Assembly: GCA_963835735.1 (NCBI GenBank)
Contig: CAWIGP010000002.1
Span: forward strand, 806,001 to 870,000
Reading direction: 5' to 3'
DNA: 64,000 nucleotides
Source: DASQMT01 sp963835735
GTDB lineage: Bacteria > Actinomycetota > Thermoleophilia > Solirubrobacterales > Solirubrobacteraceae
Shown piece after piece: positions 27,990 to 36,079 of the stretch. The first letter of the stretch is position 1. The number at the start of each line of letters is the position of its first letter. A model generated the notes under the pieces. It ran no database searches. It was not told the DNA's origin and saw nothing but the letters and a program-made list of their open reading frames with translations. The position numbers and the translations under genes are program-made.

Positions 27990-30557
27990 GTGAGCCTCAC
28001 CGGCCTGCTTCCCGATCCGCCGGCTCCCGACGCGCTCTACGAGGCGTTCGTCGGCTGGAGCGAGCGGCAGGGGCTGACCCTCTATCCCTACCAGGAGGAG
28101 GCGGTGATCGAGTTGTTCAGCGGCAGCAACGTGATCCTCGCCACGCCGACGGGCTCGGGGAAGTCGATCGTGGCCGTCGCGGCGCACTTCGCGGCGCTGG
28201 CCGAGCAGCGGGTGACGTTCTACACCGCGCCGGTCAAGGCGCTCGTGTCGGAGAAGTTCTTCGCGCTCTGCGACACGTTCGGCGCCGAGAACGTGGGGAT
28301 GCTGACGGGCGACGCGGCCGTCAACAGCGGCGCCCCGATCATCTGCTGCACGGCGGAGGTGCTCGCCAACATCGCGCTGCGCGAGGGCGCCGACGCCGAA
28401 GTCGGCCAGGTCGTGATGGACGAGTTCCACTTCTACGCCGAGCCGGAGCGCGGCTGGGCGTGGCAGGTGCCGCTGCTCAGCCTGCCGCACGCGCAGTTCC
28501 TGCTCATGTCGGCGACGCTGGGCAACGTCTCGGCGCTGCGCGAGGACCTGACCCGGCGGACCGGCCGCGAGACGGCCCTGATCGACGAGGCCGAGCGGCC
28601 CGTGCCACTCGAGTTCTCGTGGTCGCTGGAGCCGCTGCACGAGCTCCTCGAGGAGCTCGTGCGGGCGGATCGCGCGCCGGTCTACGTCGTTCACTTCACG
28701 CAGGCCTCCGCGCTCGAGCGCGCGCAGGCGCTCGTGTCGGCGAAGCTGTGCACGCGCGAGGAACGGGCGGCGATCGCCGACGCGATCGGTGGCTTCCGCT
28801 TCACGGCCGGGTTCGGCCGGACGCTGTCGCGGCTCATCCGCAGCGGCATCGGCGTCCACCACGCCGGCATGCTGCCGCGCTATCGCCGGCTGGTGGAGCA
28901 GCTGGCCCAGACCGGGCTGCTGAAGGTGATCTGCGGGACCGACACGCTGGGCGTCGGCATCAACGTCCCCATCCGCACCGTGGTCTTCACCGGGCTGGCC
29001 AAGTTCGATGGTTCGCGACAGCGGATCCTGAAGGCGCGCGAGTTCCACCAGATCGCCGGGCGCGCGGGGCGCGCCGGGTTCGACTCGGCCGGCTACGTGG
29101 TGGTGCAGGCGCCAGAGCACGCGATCGAGAAGGCGCGGGCAACGGCCAAGGCCGGGGACGACCCGAAGAAGCTCCGCAAGCTCCAGCGCTCCAAGCCGGC
29201 AGACGGCGTCGTCGGCTGGACCGAGGAGACGTTCACGCGCCTGCGCAACGCGACGCCGGAGGCGCTGGTCTCGAGGATGCGCGTCAACCACGCGATGATC
29301 CTCAATGTAATCAACCAGCCCGCGGATCCGGTGGCGACGCTGCGCGCGCTCATGGAGGACAACCACGAGGACGAGCGCAGCCGCGTGCGCCTCGCCGAGC
29401 AGGCCCGGTCGCTGAGCGAGGAGCTGCTCGCCTCCGGGGTGCTCGAGGCGCTGGCCGAGCCCGACCGGCACGGCCGCACGCTCCGGCTGGCGCCGGCGCT
29501 GCAGGCCGACTTCGCGCTCAACCAGCCGCTGGCCTCCTTCGCTCAGGCCGCGTTCGACCTGCTCGACCCCGAGGCCGAGACCTACTCGCTCGACGTGCTG
29601 TCCGTGGTCGAGTCGTTCCTCGACGACCCCACGCCGGTCCTGATGGCGCAGGCGTTCAAGGAGCGCGGCGAAGCCGTCGCCGAGATGAAGGCCGACGGCA
29701 TCGAGTACGAGGAGCGGATGGAACTGCTCGAGCAGGTCACCCACCCGCGGCCGCTGGCCGAGCCGCTCGAGCAGGCGCTGCGGCTGTACCGGGAGACCCA
29801 CCCGTGGGTGCTCGAAACCGATCTCTCGCCGAAGTCGGTCGTGCGCGACATGTACGAGTCGGGGCGCACGTTCACCGAGTTCGTCTCCTACTACGGGGTC
29901 GCCCGCTCGGAAGGGCTCCTGCTGCGCTACCTGAGCGACGCCTACCGGGCACTGCGCCAGACGGTGCCCGAGCGCATTCGTGCCGAGGAGCTCGACGACA
30001 TCATCGAGTGGCTCGGCGAGACGGTACGCCAGATCGACTCGAGCCTGCTCGATGAGTGGGAGGCGCTGACCGATCCCGACGCCGTCGCACGGGCGCTGGC
30101 CGCGGCAGCCACGGGCGAGCCGCCCGCGCCGCCGCGCCCGATCACCGCCAACGAGCGGGCGTTTCGCGTCATGCTCCGCAACGCGATGTTCCAGAAGGTG
30201 AGCCTGGCCGCGCGCGACGACTTCACGGAGCTCGGCCAGCTCGAGACGGCCGCGGCGGCGCTCAGCCAGCCGCCGTCCCGGGTGACGATGACCGCCGCGG
30301 CGTGGGAGGAGCGACTCGGCGCCTACTGGGACGAGCACGAGACGATGGGCTCCGGGCCCGCCGCGCGCGCACCGGAGCTGCTGATGATCGACCGCTCACC
30401 GCCGGACGCCGACGGTCGGACCTGGACCGCGCGCCAGATCATCGACGATCCCGAAGGCCACCACGACTGGGCGATCGTGGCGACGGTCGACCTCGACGCT
30501 TCGGACGCCGCAGGCGAGCCGGTGATCCGCACGCAGTCGTTTGAGCCGGCCGGCTGA
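27990..30557 (+). CDS. SKI2-like DEAD/DEAH-box RNA helicase with DUF3516-type C-terminus
   Basis: 855 residues. Motif I is ATPTGSGKS (residues 51-59), motif Ia YTAPVKALVSEKF, motif II MDEFH, motif III SATLGN, and motifs V/VI GTDTLGVGINVPIRT and QIAGRAGRAG. The GIGVHHAGMLPRYR segment is characteristic of Ski2/Mtr4/Brr2-class helicases. The C-terminal 400 residues (DEEHP-rich helical DUF3516 region) are typical of the actinobacterial family. It probably unwinds structured RNA in turnover or ribosome processing. Start GTG 27990; it follows the HbpS-like gene by 5 nt. Confidence 0.9.
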   Translation: MSLTGLLPDPPAPDALYEAFVGWSERQGLTLYPYQEEAVIELFSGSNVILATPTGSGKSIVAVAAHFAALAEQRVTFYTAPVKALVSEKFFALCDTFGAENVGMLTGDAAVNSGAPIICCTAEVLANIALREGADAEVGQVVMDEFHFYAEPERGWAWQVPLLSLPHAQFLLMSATLGNVSALREDLTRRTGRETALIDEAERPVPLEFSWSLEPLHELLEELVRADRAPVYVVHFTQASALERAQALVSAKLCTREERAAIADAIGGFRFTAGFGRTLSRLIRSGIGVHHAGMLPRYRRLVEQLAQTGLLKVICGTDTLGVGINVPIRTVVFTGLAKFDGSRQRILKAREFHQIAGRAGRAGFDSAGYVVVQAPEHAIEKARATAKAGDDPKKLRKLQRSKPADGVVGWTEETFTRLRNATPEALVSRMRVNHAMILNVINQPADPVATLRALMEDNHEDERSRVRLAEQARSLSEELLASGVLEALAEPDRHGRTLRLAPALQADFALNQPLASFAQAAFDLLDPEAETYSLDVLSVVESFLDDPTPVLMAQAFKERGEAVAEMKADGIEYEERMELLEQVTHPRPLAEPLEQALRLYRETHPWVLETDLSPKSVVRDMYESGRTFTEFVSYYGVARSEGLLLRYLSDAYRALRQTVPERIRAEELDDIIEWLGETVRQIDSSLLDEWEALTDPDAVARALAAAATGEPPAPPRPITANERAFRVMLRNAMFQKVSLAARDDFTELGQLETAAAALSQPPSRVTMTAAAWEERLGAYWDEHETMGSGPAARAPELLMIDRSPPDADGRTWTARQIIDDPEGHHDWAIVATVDLDASDAAGEPVIRTQSFEPAG

Positions 30558-30585
30558 ACCCTCGGCACGGCGAACTCCTGGCCGG

Positions 30586-31107
30586 CTAACTCGGGCCGCG
30601 CGAAATCTTGTCGGGACGGGCCGAGCGGATGCGCTCCACCATCTCGGTCAGGGTCAACTGTTCGCTGTCCATCACGAGGTGTACGCCATCCAACTCGACG
30701 AGCGCGAGTTGCAGCCGCGGGGTCTCGTCCAAGAGCCAGGCGAGGCTCGACCAATCGGGCGGTTCGCGGTCGATGATGCGCTGACGCAGCGTGGCCGGGG
30801 CAGCGTCCAGCCGGACCAGGAGATGGTCGTCGGCGTTGAGCGAAGCGAGAACGTCTTTCAGGTGGCCGGGGGACTCGATCACCTCGGCCACCAGCAGCAC
30901 ATCGTGACCCGCCTGGCGGTGAGCCGTGCACCATTCCCGCAGATGGTCGCAGCGCTGCGCGAGGCTCGGAAACGGATACGCCCATGCGACCTCATCCACG
31001 TCGACGGCGGCATGAGCCACCTGGTCCTTGACCAGCGCGTCGCTCAGCGCGGTCAACGCCACCGTCTTCCCCGCCCCGGGCGGACCGGTCACCACGACGA
31101 CGAACAC
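30586..31107 (-). CDS. P-loop kinase/NTPase, unknown substrate
   Basis: 173 residues. Walker A (VVTGPPGAGKTVAL) stands at the very start, followed by DVDEVAWAYPFPS, a LID-like Arg segment (LRQRIIDREPPDW) and a C-terminal adenylate-kinase-like strand order. This resembles small-molecule kinases of the AAA_33/shikimate kinase group or Zeta-like folds. No antitoxin is adjacent. The GTG at 31107 is preferred because the P-loop strand begins there; a TTG at 31137 would add ten residues. Confidence 0.75.
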   Translation of the reverse strand: MFVVVVTGPPGAGKTVALTALSDALVKDQVAHAAVDVDEVAWAYPFPSLAQRCDHLREWCTAHRQAGHDVLLVAEVIESPGHLKDVLASLNADDHLLVRLDAAPATLRQRIIDREPPDWSSLAWLLDETPRLQLALVELDGVHLVMDSEQLTLTEMVERIRSARPDKISRGPS

Positions 31108-31216
31108 GCCCGCGAGTTTCGCACCCCCGCGTACCAAGCGAGCAACCGCGCCTCCGGCTCACGCCGAGCGTCGACCGCCGCTCAGATTCGTCGCGACTCA
31201 CCGGCTCCTCTTGTTC

Positions 31217-32215
31217 TCATCGCGATCCCCAGTCGGGTCGGACGTCCGGCTTGCGGCCGCGCGTGATCTGCTTCAGCTCCTTGCCGTTGCGCTTCATCGT
31301 CCAGATGTGGGGAGGCGTGGTGCGGGTGGCATGGGCGAAGGCGATGCGCTTGCCGTCGGGGGACCAGACGGGTTCGAAGGAGAAGCTGTCCTTGGGCTCG
31401 TCGCGCACCCGCTTCAGGCCGCGCCCGTCGGGCCGGACGGTGTAGATCTCGACCGCCGCCTGGCCCTCGTAGGACGAGTTGAAGACGATCCGCTTCCCGT
31501 CGGGCGACCAGTCCGGGCTGCCTGCGTTGAGCCGCAGCGGAGTGATCTGGTGGAAGTCGGACCCGTCCGCGTTTAGCACGTAGATGGCCGAGCCGTTGCG
31601 CGGCTCGGCGGTGATGTTGAGCATGTTCACCGCGATCCGCGTGCCGTCCGGCGACCACTGCGCGTCATGTGGTTCCTTGCCGAGGGGGAGGGCGTGGAGA
31701 ATGACCTGCTCGCCGCTCCCGTCGGCGTTGGAGGTGACGAGCTCGAGGCCTCCCGCGGCCGTGTCGTTGATGATCGGCCCGAAGGCGCGCTCGAACACGA
31801 GACGGGTCGCGTCGGGCGACCAGGCGGGGCTGTTGTCCCCGAGGCACGGGTCGGCCCCGCACGTGGTCGGTACGACGGCCGGTGACGAGCCGTCGAAGCC
31901 CATCGTCACGATCGCGTCCGGCTTCACGCCGCCGAAGCGGCGCTCGAACACGATCCGCCGGCCGTCCGGCGAGTAGTCGGGGTTGTAACCGTTGCCTTCC
32001 GAGGTCAGCTTGCGTGCCTTCGCCCCCGGCCGGGCGACGCTGAAGATCTGCACGTTTTCCTCATCGTTGGGATCGACGAAGCGCTGGAAGGCGATCGGCC
32101 CGGGTTCGCCCGGGAACGTGGCATGCGCCGATGGGACCGAGCCGGCGACGCCGGCAAGCACCGCGATGGCGATGACCGGAAAGCGAAGGCAACCGGTGCG
32201 AGCCGTACGGGTCAT
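31217..32215 (-). CDS. Exported TolB-like beta-propeller (PD40 repeats)
   Basis: 332 residues beginning with a signal peptide (about residues 1-32, ending SAHA) and an AGGAGGAG-type ribosome binding site. The rest is built from WD40-like PD40 blades, each ending SPDGxRIxF: YSPDGRRIVFER, WSPDATRLVFER, WSPDGTRIAVN, WSPDGKRIVFNS, WSPDGKRIAFAH. It is a periplasmic or secreted six-bladed propeller like the C-terminal half of TolB. There is no N-terminal TolB domain or catalytic domain. A binding role at the cell surface is likely. Confidence 0.88.
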   Translation of the reverse strand: MTRTARTGCLRFPVIAIAVLAGVAGSVPSAHATFPGEPGPIAFQRFVDPNDEENVQIFSVARPGAKARKLTSEGNGYNPDYSPDGRRIVFERRFGGVKPDAIVTMGFDGSSPAVVPTTCGADPCLGDNSPAWSPDATRLVFERAFGPIINDTAAGGLELVTSNADGSGEQVILHALPLGKEPHDAQWSPDGTRIAVNMLNITAEPRNGSAIYVLNADGSDFHQITPLRLNAGSPDWSPDGKRIVFNSSYEGQAAVEIYTVRPDGRGLKRVRDEPKDSFSFEPVWSPDGKRIAFAHATRTTPPHIWTMKRNGKELKQITRGRKPDVRPDWGSR

Positions 32216-32516
32216 GGTTCTCCTCCTCTACGACCACGCCGAGACGAGCACGTGTGGGGTTTACGGCTACCTCCGAACGGTTCCATTCTCAGTCCCTAGG
32301 CAGCCCCGATAGTCGATGACGTATCCACTACCGCGATACCGGCGACACTACCGGAATCCGGCAGATGCGTGTCAAGACTCGTCGTCGCGGTGCGAGCGAG
32401 CCGTCGCGGCGGTTTGAGCGGTGTGAGGAGCTCCGCCGCCCGGCCATTCCTGGGGCGATCGCCGCAACTGCGACGGGACTCTGGGTGAGCCGTCCGCGCC
32501 CGCGTCGAGCGGTTCG
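32216..32516. other. Gene-free stretch with short direct repeats
   Basis: 301 bp between the propeller start and the RHH stop. I see no coding frame with recognisable content. It holds the propeller's promoter region and two direct copies of CACTACCG (32326-32333 and 32346-32353), 20 bp apart, with CGATACCGG between. They could be an operator but have no further support. Confidence 0.4.
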
Positions 32517-32807
32517 CTAGCCGTCTTGCCGGAGCTTCGCGGGGGCGGAGCGTCTGCGGCCGGCGTTCGCCCGCGGCGGCCCGGGCGGGTCGACTTCGGC
32601 GAGGCGGCGGACTTCGCGGGCGATGGCGAGCAGGTCGTGGCCGGTGTGGAGGGCCTCCTCGGCGGAGTCCAACTCGTCGAGCACGGCGCGGATCAGGGCG
32701 GCCTCTCGGACGTACTGTGAGACGCTGATCCCCTGCGAATCGGCTGCGCGAGCGATCGCCGTATATGCGCGGTCCGCGAACCGGATCGTGGTCGCGTGTA
32801 GGGCCAC
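32517..32807 (-). CDS. Ribbon-helix-helix protein (CopG/MetJ-like), no toxin partner
   Basis: 96 residues. The N-terminus has an RHH pattern (TIRFADRAYTAIARAAD, then GISVSQYVREAAL) followed by a helix (LDELDSAEEALHTG) and an Arg/Pro-rich tail. This is typical of antitoxin-like DNA-binding proteins, but no toxin gene overlaps or follows, so it may be an orphan antitoxin or a small regulator. Start GTG 32807, with TAGAGT 7 nt upstream on its strand. Confidence 0.7.
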   Translation of the reverse strand: MALHATTIRFADRAYTAIARAADSQGISVSQYVREAALIRAVLDELDSAEEALHTGHDLLAIAREVRRLAEVDPPGPPRANAGRRRSAPAKLRQDG

Positions 32808-33288
32808 GAGCGGAACTCTACCGGCGGCGTGGGCGCCGGCCGTAGACGGCCGGGGATGACCGTCCGATCACCGGCGAGCCGTCCATGCGAGCACTTACGC
32901 CGTCGCGGTAGCGGATACATCGTCGAATGCGCCGCCCGTCCCCGCGGGCCGCCTTTCGCGACTCCGGCCGCGCCATCCCCGCCGGCGGTAGCCGACCCCG
33001 CCACAGCCGTCGCCGGCGGGGACCACGCGTCCAGGCGTGATCGGATCGATGCAACGAGGGGTGTGTTATGCGCAAGGCAGGGGAGGGCGCTGCGCCGAGG
33101 CGATGACACCAACCGACGGAGAACGCTTCAGTGAGTTTCGGTGCGCCGCCGTTGACACGACCGCATCCAGCCCCATGCAGCAGCGATTGCGACATGCCGT
33201 GACGTGTCCGAAGCCCAGCGAATCTCGGAGCTCCCTTGGCTTCGAGGCGCAGCCCGGGCGTAGACTCGACCGTGCTCGGAGGCTTCGC
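32808..33288. other. 481-bp gene-free region with a 12-bp inverted repeat
   Basis: No frame here has recognisable protein content. TCCCCGCCGGCG (32976-32987) and its exact reverse complement (33011-33022) form a 12-bp stem with a 23-nt loop, not close to any gene end. Near the right end, TAGACT (33261-33266) and GGAGG (33278-33282) provide a probable -10 box and ribosome binding site for the kinase at 33289. Confidence 0.45.
32815..32820 (-). promoter_or_regulatory. Probable -10 element (TAGAGT) of a leaderless promoter
   Basis: On the minus strand TAGAGT is followed by 7 nt and the GTG at 32807. The same hexamer precedes the ArsR gene at 42962. Confidence 0.5.
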
Positions 33289-35369
33289 GTGACCCACTCC
33301 CTCACCGACCTGGTTGGCCTCGACGTCAGTGCCGAGGGCTTCCTCGCCGCCGTACTACAGACGGCCGCGCAGCCGATCTGGGTCGTGGATCCCGCCGGCG
33401 TGATCCGGTTCGCCAATCCCGCCGCGATCGCGGCGCTGGGGTATGACGGCGCGGACGAGTTGTTCGGGCGCGACAGCCACGAGACGATCCACTACCGGCA
33501 TCCGGATGGGACGCCCTATCCGGCTGCGGAGTGCCCGATGCTGCTGCCGCGGGCGACGGGCGAGACGGTCCGCAGTGATCTGGACTGGTTCTTCCGGCGC
33601 GACGGCTCGATGTTTCCCGTCTCCTACGTCTCGGTGCCGATCGAGCTGCGAGAGGGGCGTGGCGCCGTCGTGGCCTTCACCGACATCGAGGTCCCCCTGC
33701 GCGCCGAGCGGGTACTGCGCGACCACGACGCGGTCCTTGCAGCGCGTGAGGGCGCGCTGCGGCGGATCGCGGCGCTGGTCGCGGGCGGGGCGGCCTCGGC
33801 GGAGGTGTTCGCCGCCATCGCGAGGGAGGTGGCTCAGGTACTGGGCATGGCGCTGGTGGTGATCTGGCGCTACGAACCCGACCGCCCCGCGACCGTGGTC
33901 GGCGCCTGGGGCGATCGGCCGCATCCGTTCCAGGCAGGCACCACCTGGTCGGTAGAGGACCACGTGATCGCCGCACTGCTCCCGGACATAGGCCGCCCTG
34001 CGAGGATCGAGGACTTCGGGGAGATCGACGGCATGATTCCCGATGCCATAGCCGCGACCGGGATCCGCTCAGGCGCCGGCGCGGCGATCGTCGTCGAGGG
34101 CGACGTCTGGGGCGTGATGGGTGCCGGTGTCGCGGCAAGCGAGCCCTCGCCCGACGACATCGAGGACCGGCTCGGCGAGTTCACTGAGCTGGTCGCCACG
34201 GCGATCTCGAACAGCGCGAGCCGGCAGGAGCTTGCCCGGCTCGCGGAGGAGCAGGCCGCGCTGCGGCGCGTGGCGACGCTGGTCGCCCGCGGCGTCCCGC
34301 CGCCGGAGGTGTTTGGAGCAGTCGCGCGTGAGGTCGGCCTGCTCCTCGGGGTCGACGCCACGCACATGGCGCGCTACGAGCTCGACGGCACGGCGACCGG
34401 CGTCGCCGCCTGGAGTCCCGCAGGAGATCGGATACCGGTCGGCACACGAGTCGACACCGAGGGCGAGAGCATCGTGGGGATCGTGTTGCGGACCGGGCGC
34501 CCCGCGCGGATGCAGCAGCTACGAGAATGCGTCCGGCCCTGCGGCCGCATTCGGCCGGGAGCTGGGCCTGGTCTCGTCGGTGGGCGCCCCGATCGTCGTC
34601 GACCAGCGCCTCTGGGGCGTGATGATCGTCTCCTCGAAACAGCGACCAGCCGCTCCCGGTGGAGACGGAGTCGAGGATCGCCGCCTTCACCGAGCTGGTC
34701 GCGACGGCGATCTCGAACACCGAAGCGCGGGAGGAGGTGGCGGCGTCGCGGGAGGAGGTGGCGGTGTCGCGGGCGCGGATCGTGGCGGCGACCGACGAGG
34801 AGCGCCGGCGCGTGGTTCGCGATCTGCACGACGGAGCGCAGCAGCGGCTGGTCCACACGATCATCACGCTGAAGCTGGCGCGCCGCGCCTTGCAGAGTGA
34901 GGAGGCGGACGCCCCCGCCCTGCTGACCGAGGCGCTCGACCACGCCGAGCAGGCGACCGCCGAGCTGCGAGAGCTCGCGCACGGCATCCTCCCAGCGGTC
35001 CTCACCCAGGGTGGACTGCGCGCGGGAGTCGACGCGCTGGCTTCGCGGATGCCGGTGCCGGTCCAGATCGACGTGTCGGTGGGCCGGCTCCCCGCCGCTG
35101 TCGAGGCGACCGCCTACTTCGTCGTCGCCGAGGCGCTCACCAACGTCGCCAAGCACGCTCGCGCTGGACGCGCCGCGGTCACGGCGCGACTCGAGGACGG
35201 CACCCTCGGGGTCCAGGTGCGCGACGACGGCGTCGGGGGCGCCCGTCCCGAAGGGAGCGGGCTGCTCGGGCTGGCGGACCGGCTGGCAGCCCACGACGGG
35301 CAGCTCAGGGTGGAGAGCCCGGCCGACGGCGGCACGCTAGTCGCGGCAGATCTCCCCCTCCCCGGCTAG
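33289..35369 (+). pseudogene. PAS-GAF-GAF sensor histidine kinase (HisKA_3), two frameshifts
   Basis: About 690 residues when joined; no membrane segment, so cytoplasmic. The GTG at 33289 follows GGAGG by 6 nt. Domains: PAS (about 15-125, QTAAQPIWVVDPAGVIRFA), GAF1 (about 150-310), GAF2 (about 330-450), then the HisKA_3 helix (RRRVVRDLHDGAQQRL) and HATPase_c (VVAEALTNVAKHARAG). Coding leaves the first frame near 34515 (after GRPARM), uses a second frame (SSYENASGPAAA to VIVSSK) to about 34640, and then a third (QPLPVETESRI) to 35369. Two independent one-base changes are needed, within 130 nt. This is either decay or local read error. No response regulator is adjacent. Confidence 0.8.
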
Positions 35370-35999
35370 CTCCCGCAGTCCCGTTGGCGACCGCTGCAAG
35401 TACCGGCGCATCCTCTCGCCCGCATCCTCAGGGTCCACCGCGGGGCTCACTCCATCGCCGCGAACGCCGGCCGGCACGACCTTGACGTTGCCGATCAGGT
35501 CAGTGTCGCGCACCGCGACCTGGACATGGGATCCCTCGCTGAGAAACGAGCCGGGGAAGGCGGGCGCTCCCTCGGCGAACACGCCGCGTACGGTACGAAT
35601 CCGGATGCCTTCACACTCCAGGATCGCAACCGCGAGCTCGATGACCACGCGGTCAAGCCGGTGCTCGGCGCTCGTCTGCCGGGGCAGCGGAAGACCTCGC
35701 TGCCGGTTGACGCGGAGCACCTCATCGTGCGCCTGCGCCAGTAGCGGTACCCAGCCCAGGCTGTCCTTGAGATCCATGCAGTCCTCGAGGCGGACGTCGG
35801 CCTGTACGACCGCAGGCTCGCTCGGATGCGCTCGCTTCGCCCATGCGCGGGCCTGGGCCAGCCCGTCCTCGAAGAAGTAGACGCCATCCCCCAGGCAGTC
35901 GTAGTCGTTGTCACTGGGGACGAATCCGTCGCGCAGAATCACGGCGGCCTGCGTGGCCGAGGTGCCGTGGTACCCGCGAATGACGAGCGTGCGCTGCAC
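35337..35999 (-). CDS. Possible ADP-ribosyltransferase-like protein, orphan
   Basis: 220 residues. The N-terminus reads RGYHGTSATQAAVILRDGF, then DYDCLGDGVYFFED. The HGT and GVYF elements, about 30 residues apart, resemble the His and Tyr motifs of PARP/ART-fold enzymes; a Glu in a later strand (such as VVIELAVA) could complete an H-Y-E triad, but this cannot be fixed by eye. The C-terminal 60 residues look disordered. Its 3' end overlaps the kinase gene on the other strand by 33 nt. Start GTG 35999 with a -10-like box. No immunity or delivery gene is adjacent. Fold assignment is tentative. Confidence 0.55.
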   Translation of the reverse strand: MQRTLVIRGYHGTSATQAAVILRDGFVPSDNDYDCLGDGVYFFEDGLAQARAWAKRAHPSEPAVVQADVRLEDCMDLKDSLGWVPLLAQAHDEVLRVNRQRGLPLPRQTSAEHRLDRVVIELAVAILECEGIRIRTVRGVFAEGAPAFPGSFLSEGSHVQVAVRDTDLIGNVKVVPAGVRGDGVSPAVDPEDAGERMRRYLQRSPTGLRELAGEGEICRD

Positions 36000-36005
36000 C
36001 CGTCG

Positions 36006-36011
36006 ACCGTA
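36006..36011 (-). promoter_or_regulatory. Probable -10 element (TACGGT) of a leaderless promoter
   Basis: On the minus strand TACGGT is followed by 6 nt and the GTG at 35999; the same hexamer and spacing precede the gene at 10124. Confidence 0.5.
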
Positions 36012-36066
36012 CTCGGCGAGGTCGGCGTTCTGGAATCCCTTGCGATACCCATCGTCGGCTCGGGCT

Positions 36067-36072
36067 TACACT
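36067..36072 (+). promoter_or_regulatory. Probable -10 element (TACACT) of a leaderless promoter
   Basis: TACACT lies 7 nt before the GTG at 36080; the intervening bases contain no Shine-Dalgarno sequence. Confidence 0.5.
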
Positions 36073-36079
36073 ACGCGCG

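Noticed and set aside
27750..30338. An 862-codon open frame on the minus strand opposite the helicase
   Set aside because: Its protein is Arg/His/Gly-rich with no fold signature; it arises from high GC at third positions. The plus-strand helicase has all its motifs.
32326..32353. Direct repeats of CACTACCG as an operator
   Set aside because: Only two 8-bp copies in a gene-free stretch, with no symmetry and no partner regulator; too weak to call.
32976..33022. 12-bp inverted repeat as a terminator
   Set aside because: It lies between divergent starts rather than after a gene, with a 23-nt loop and no T-run.
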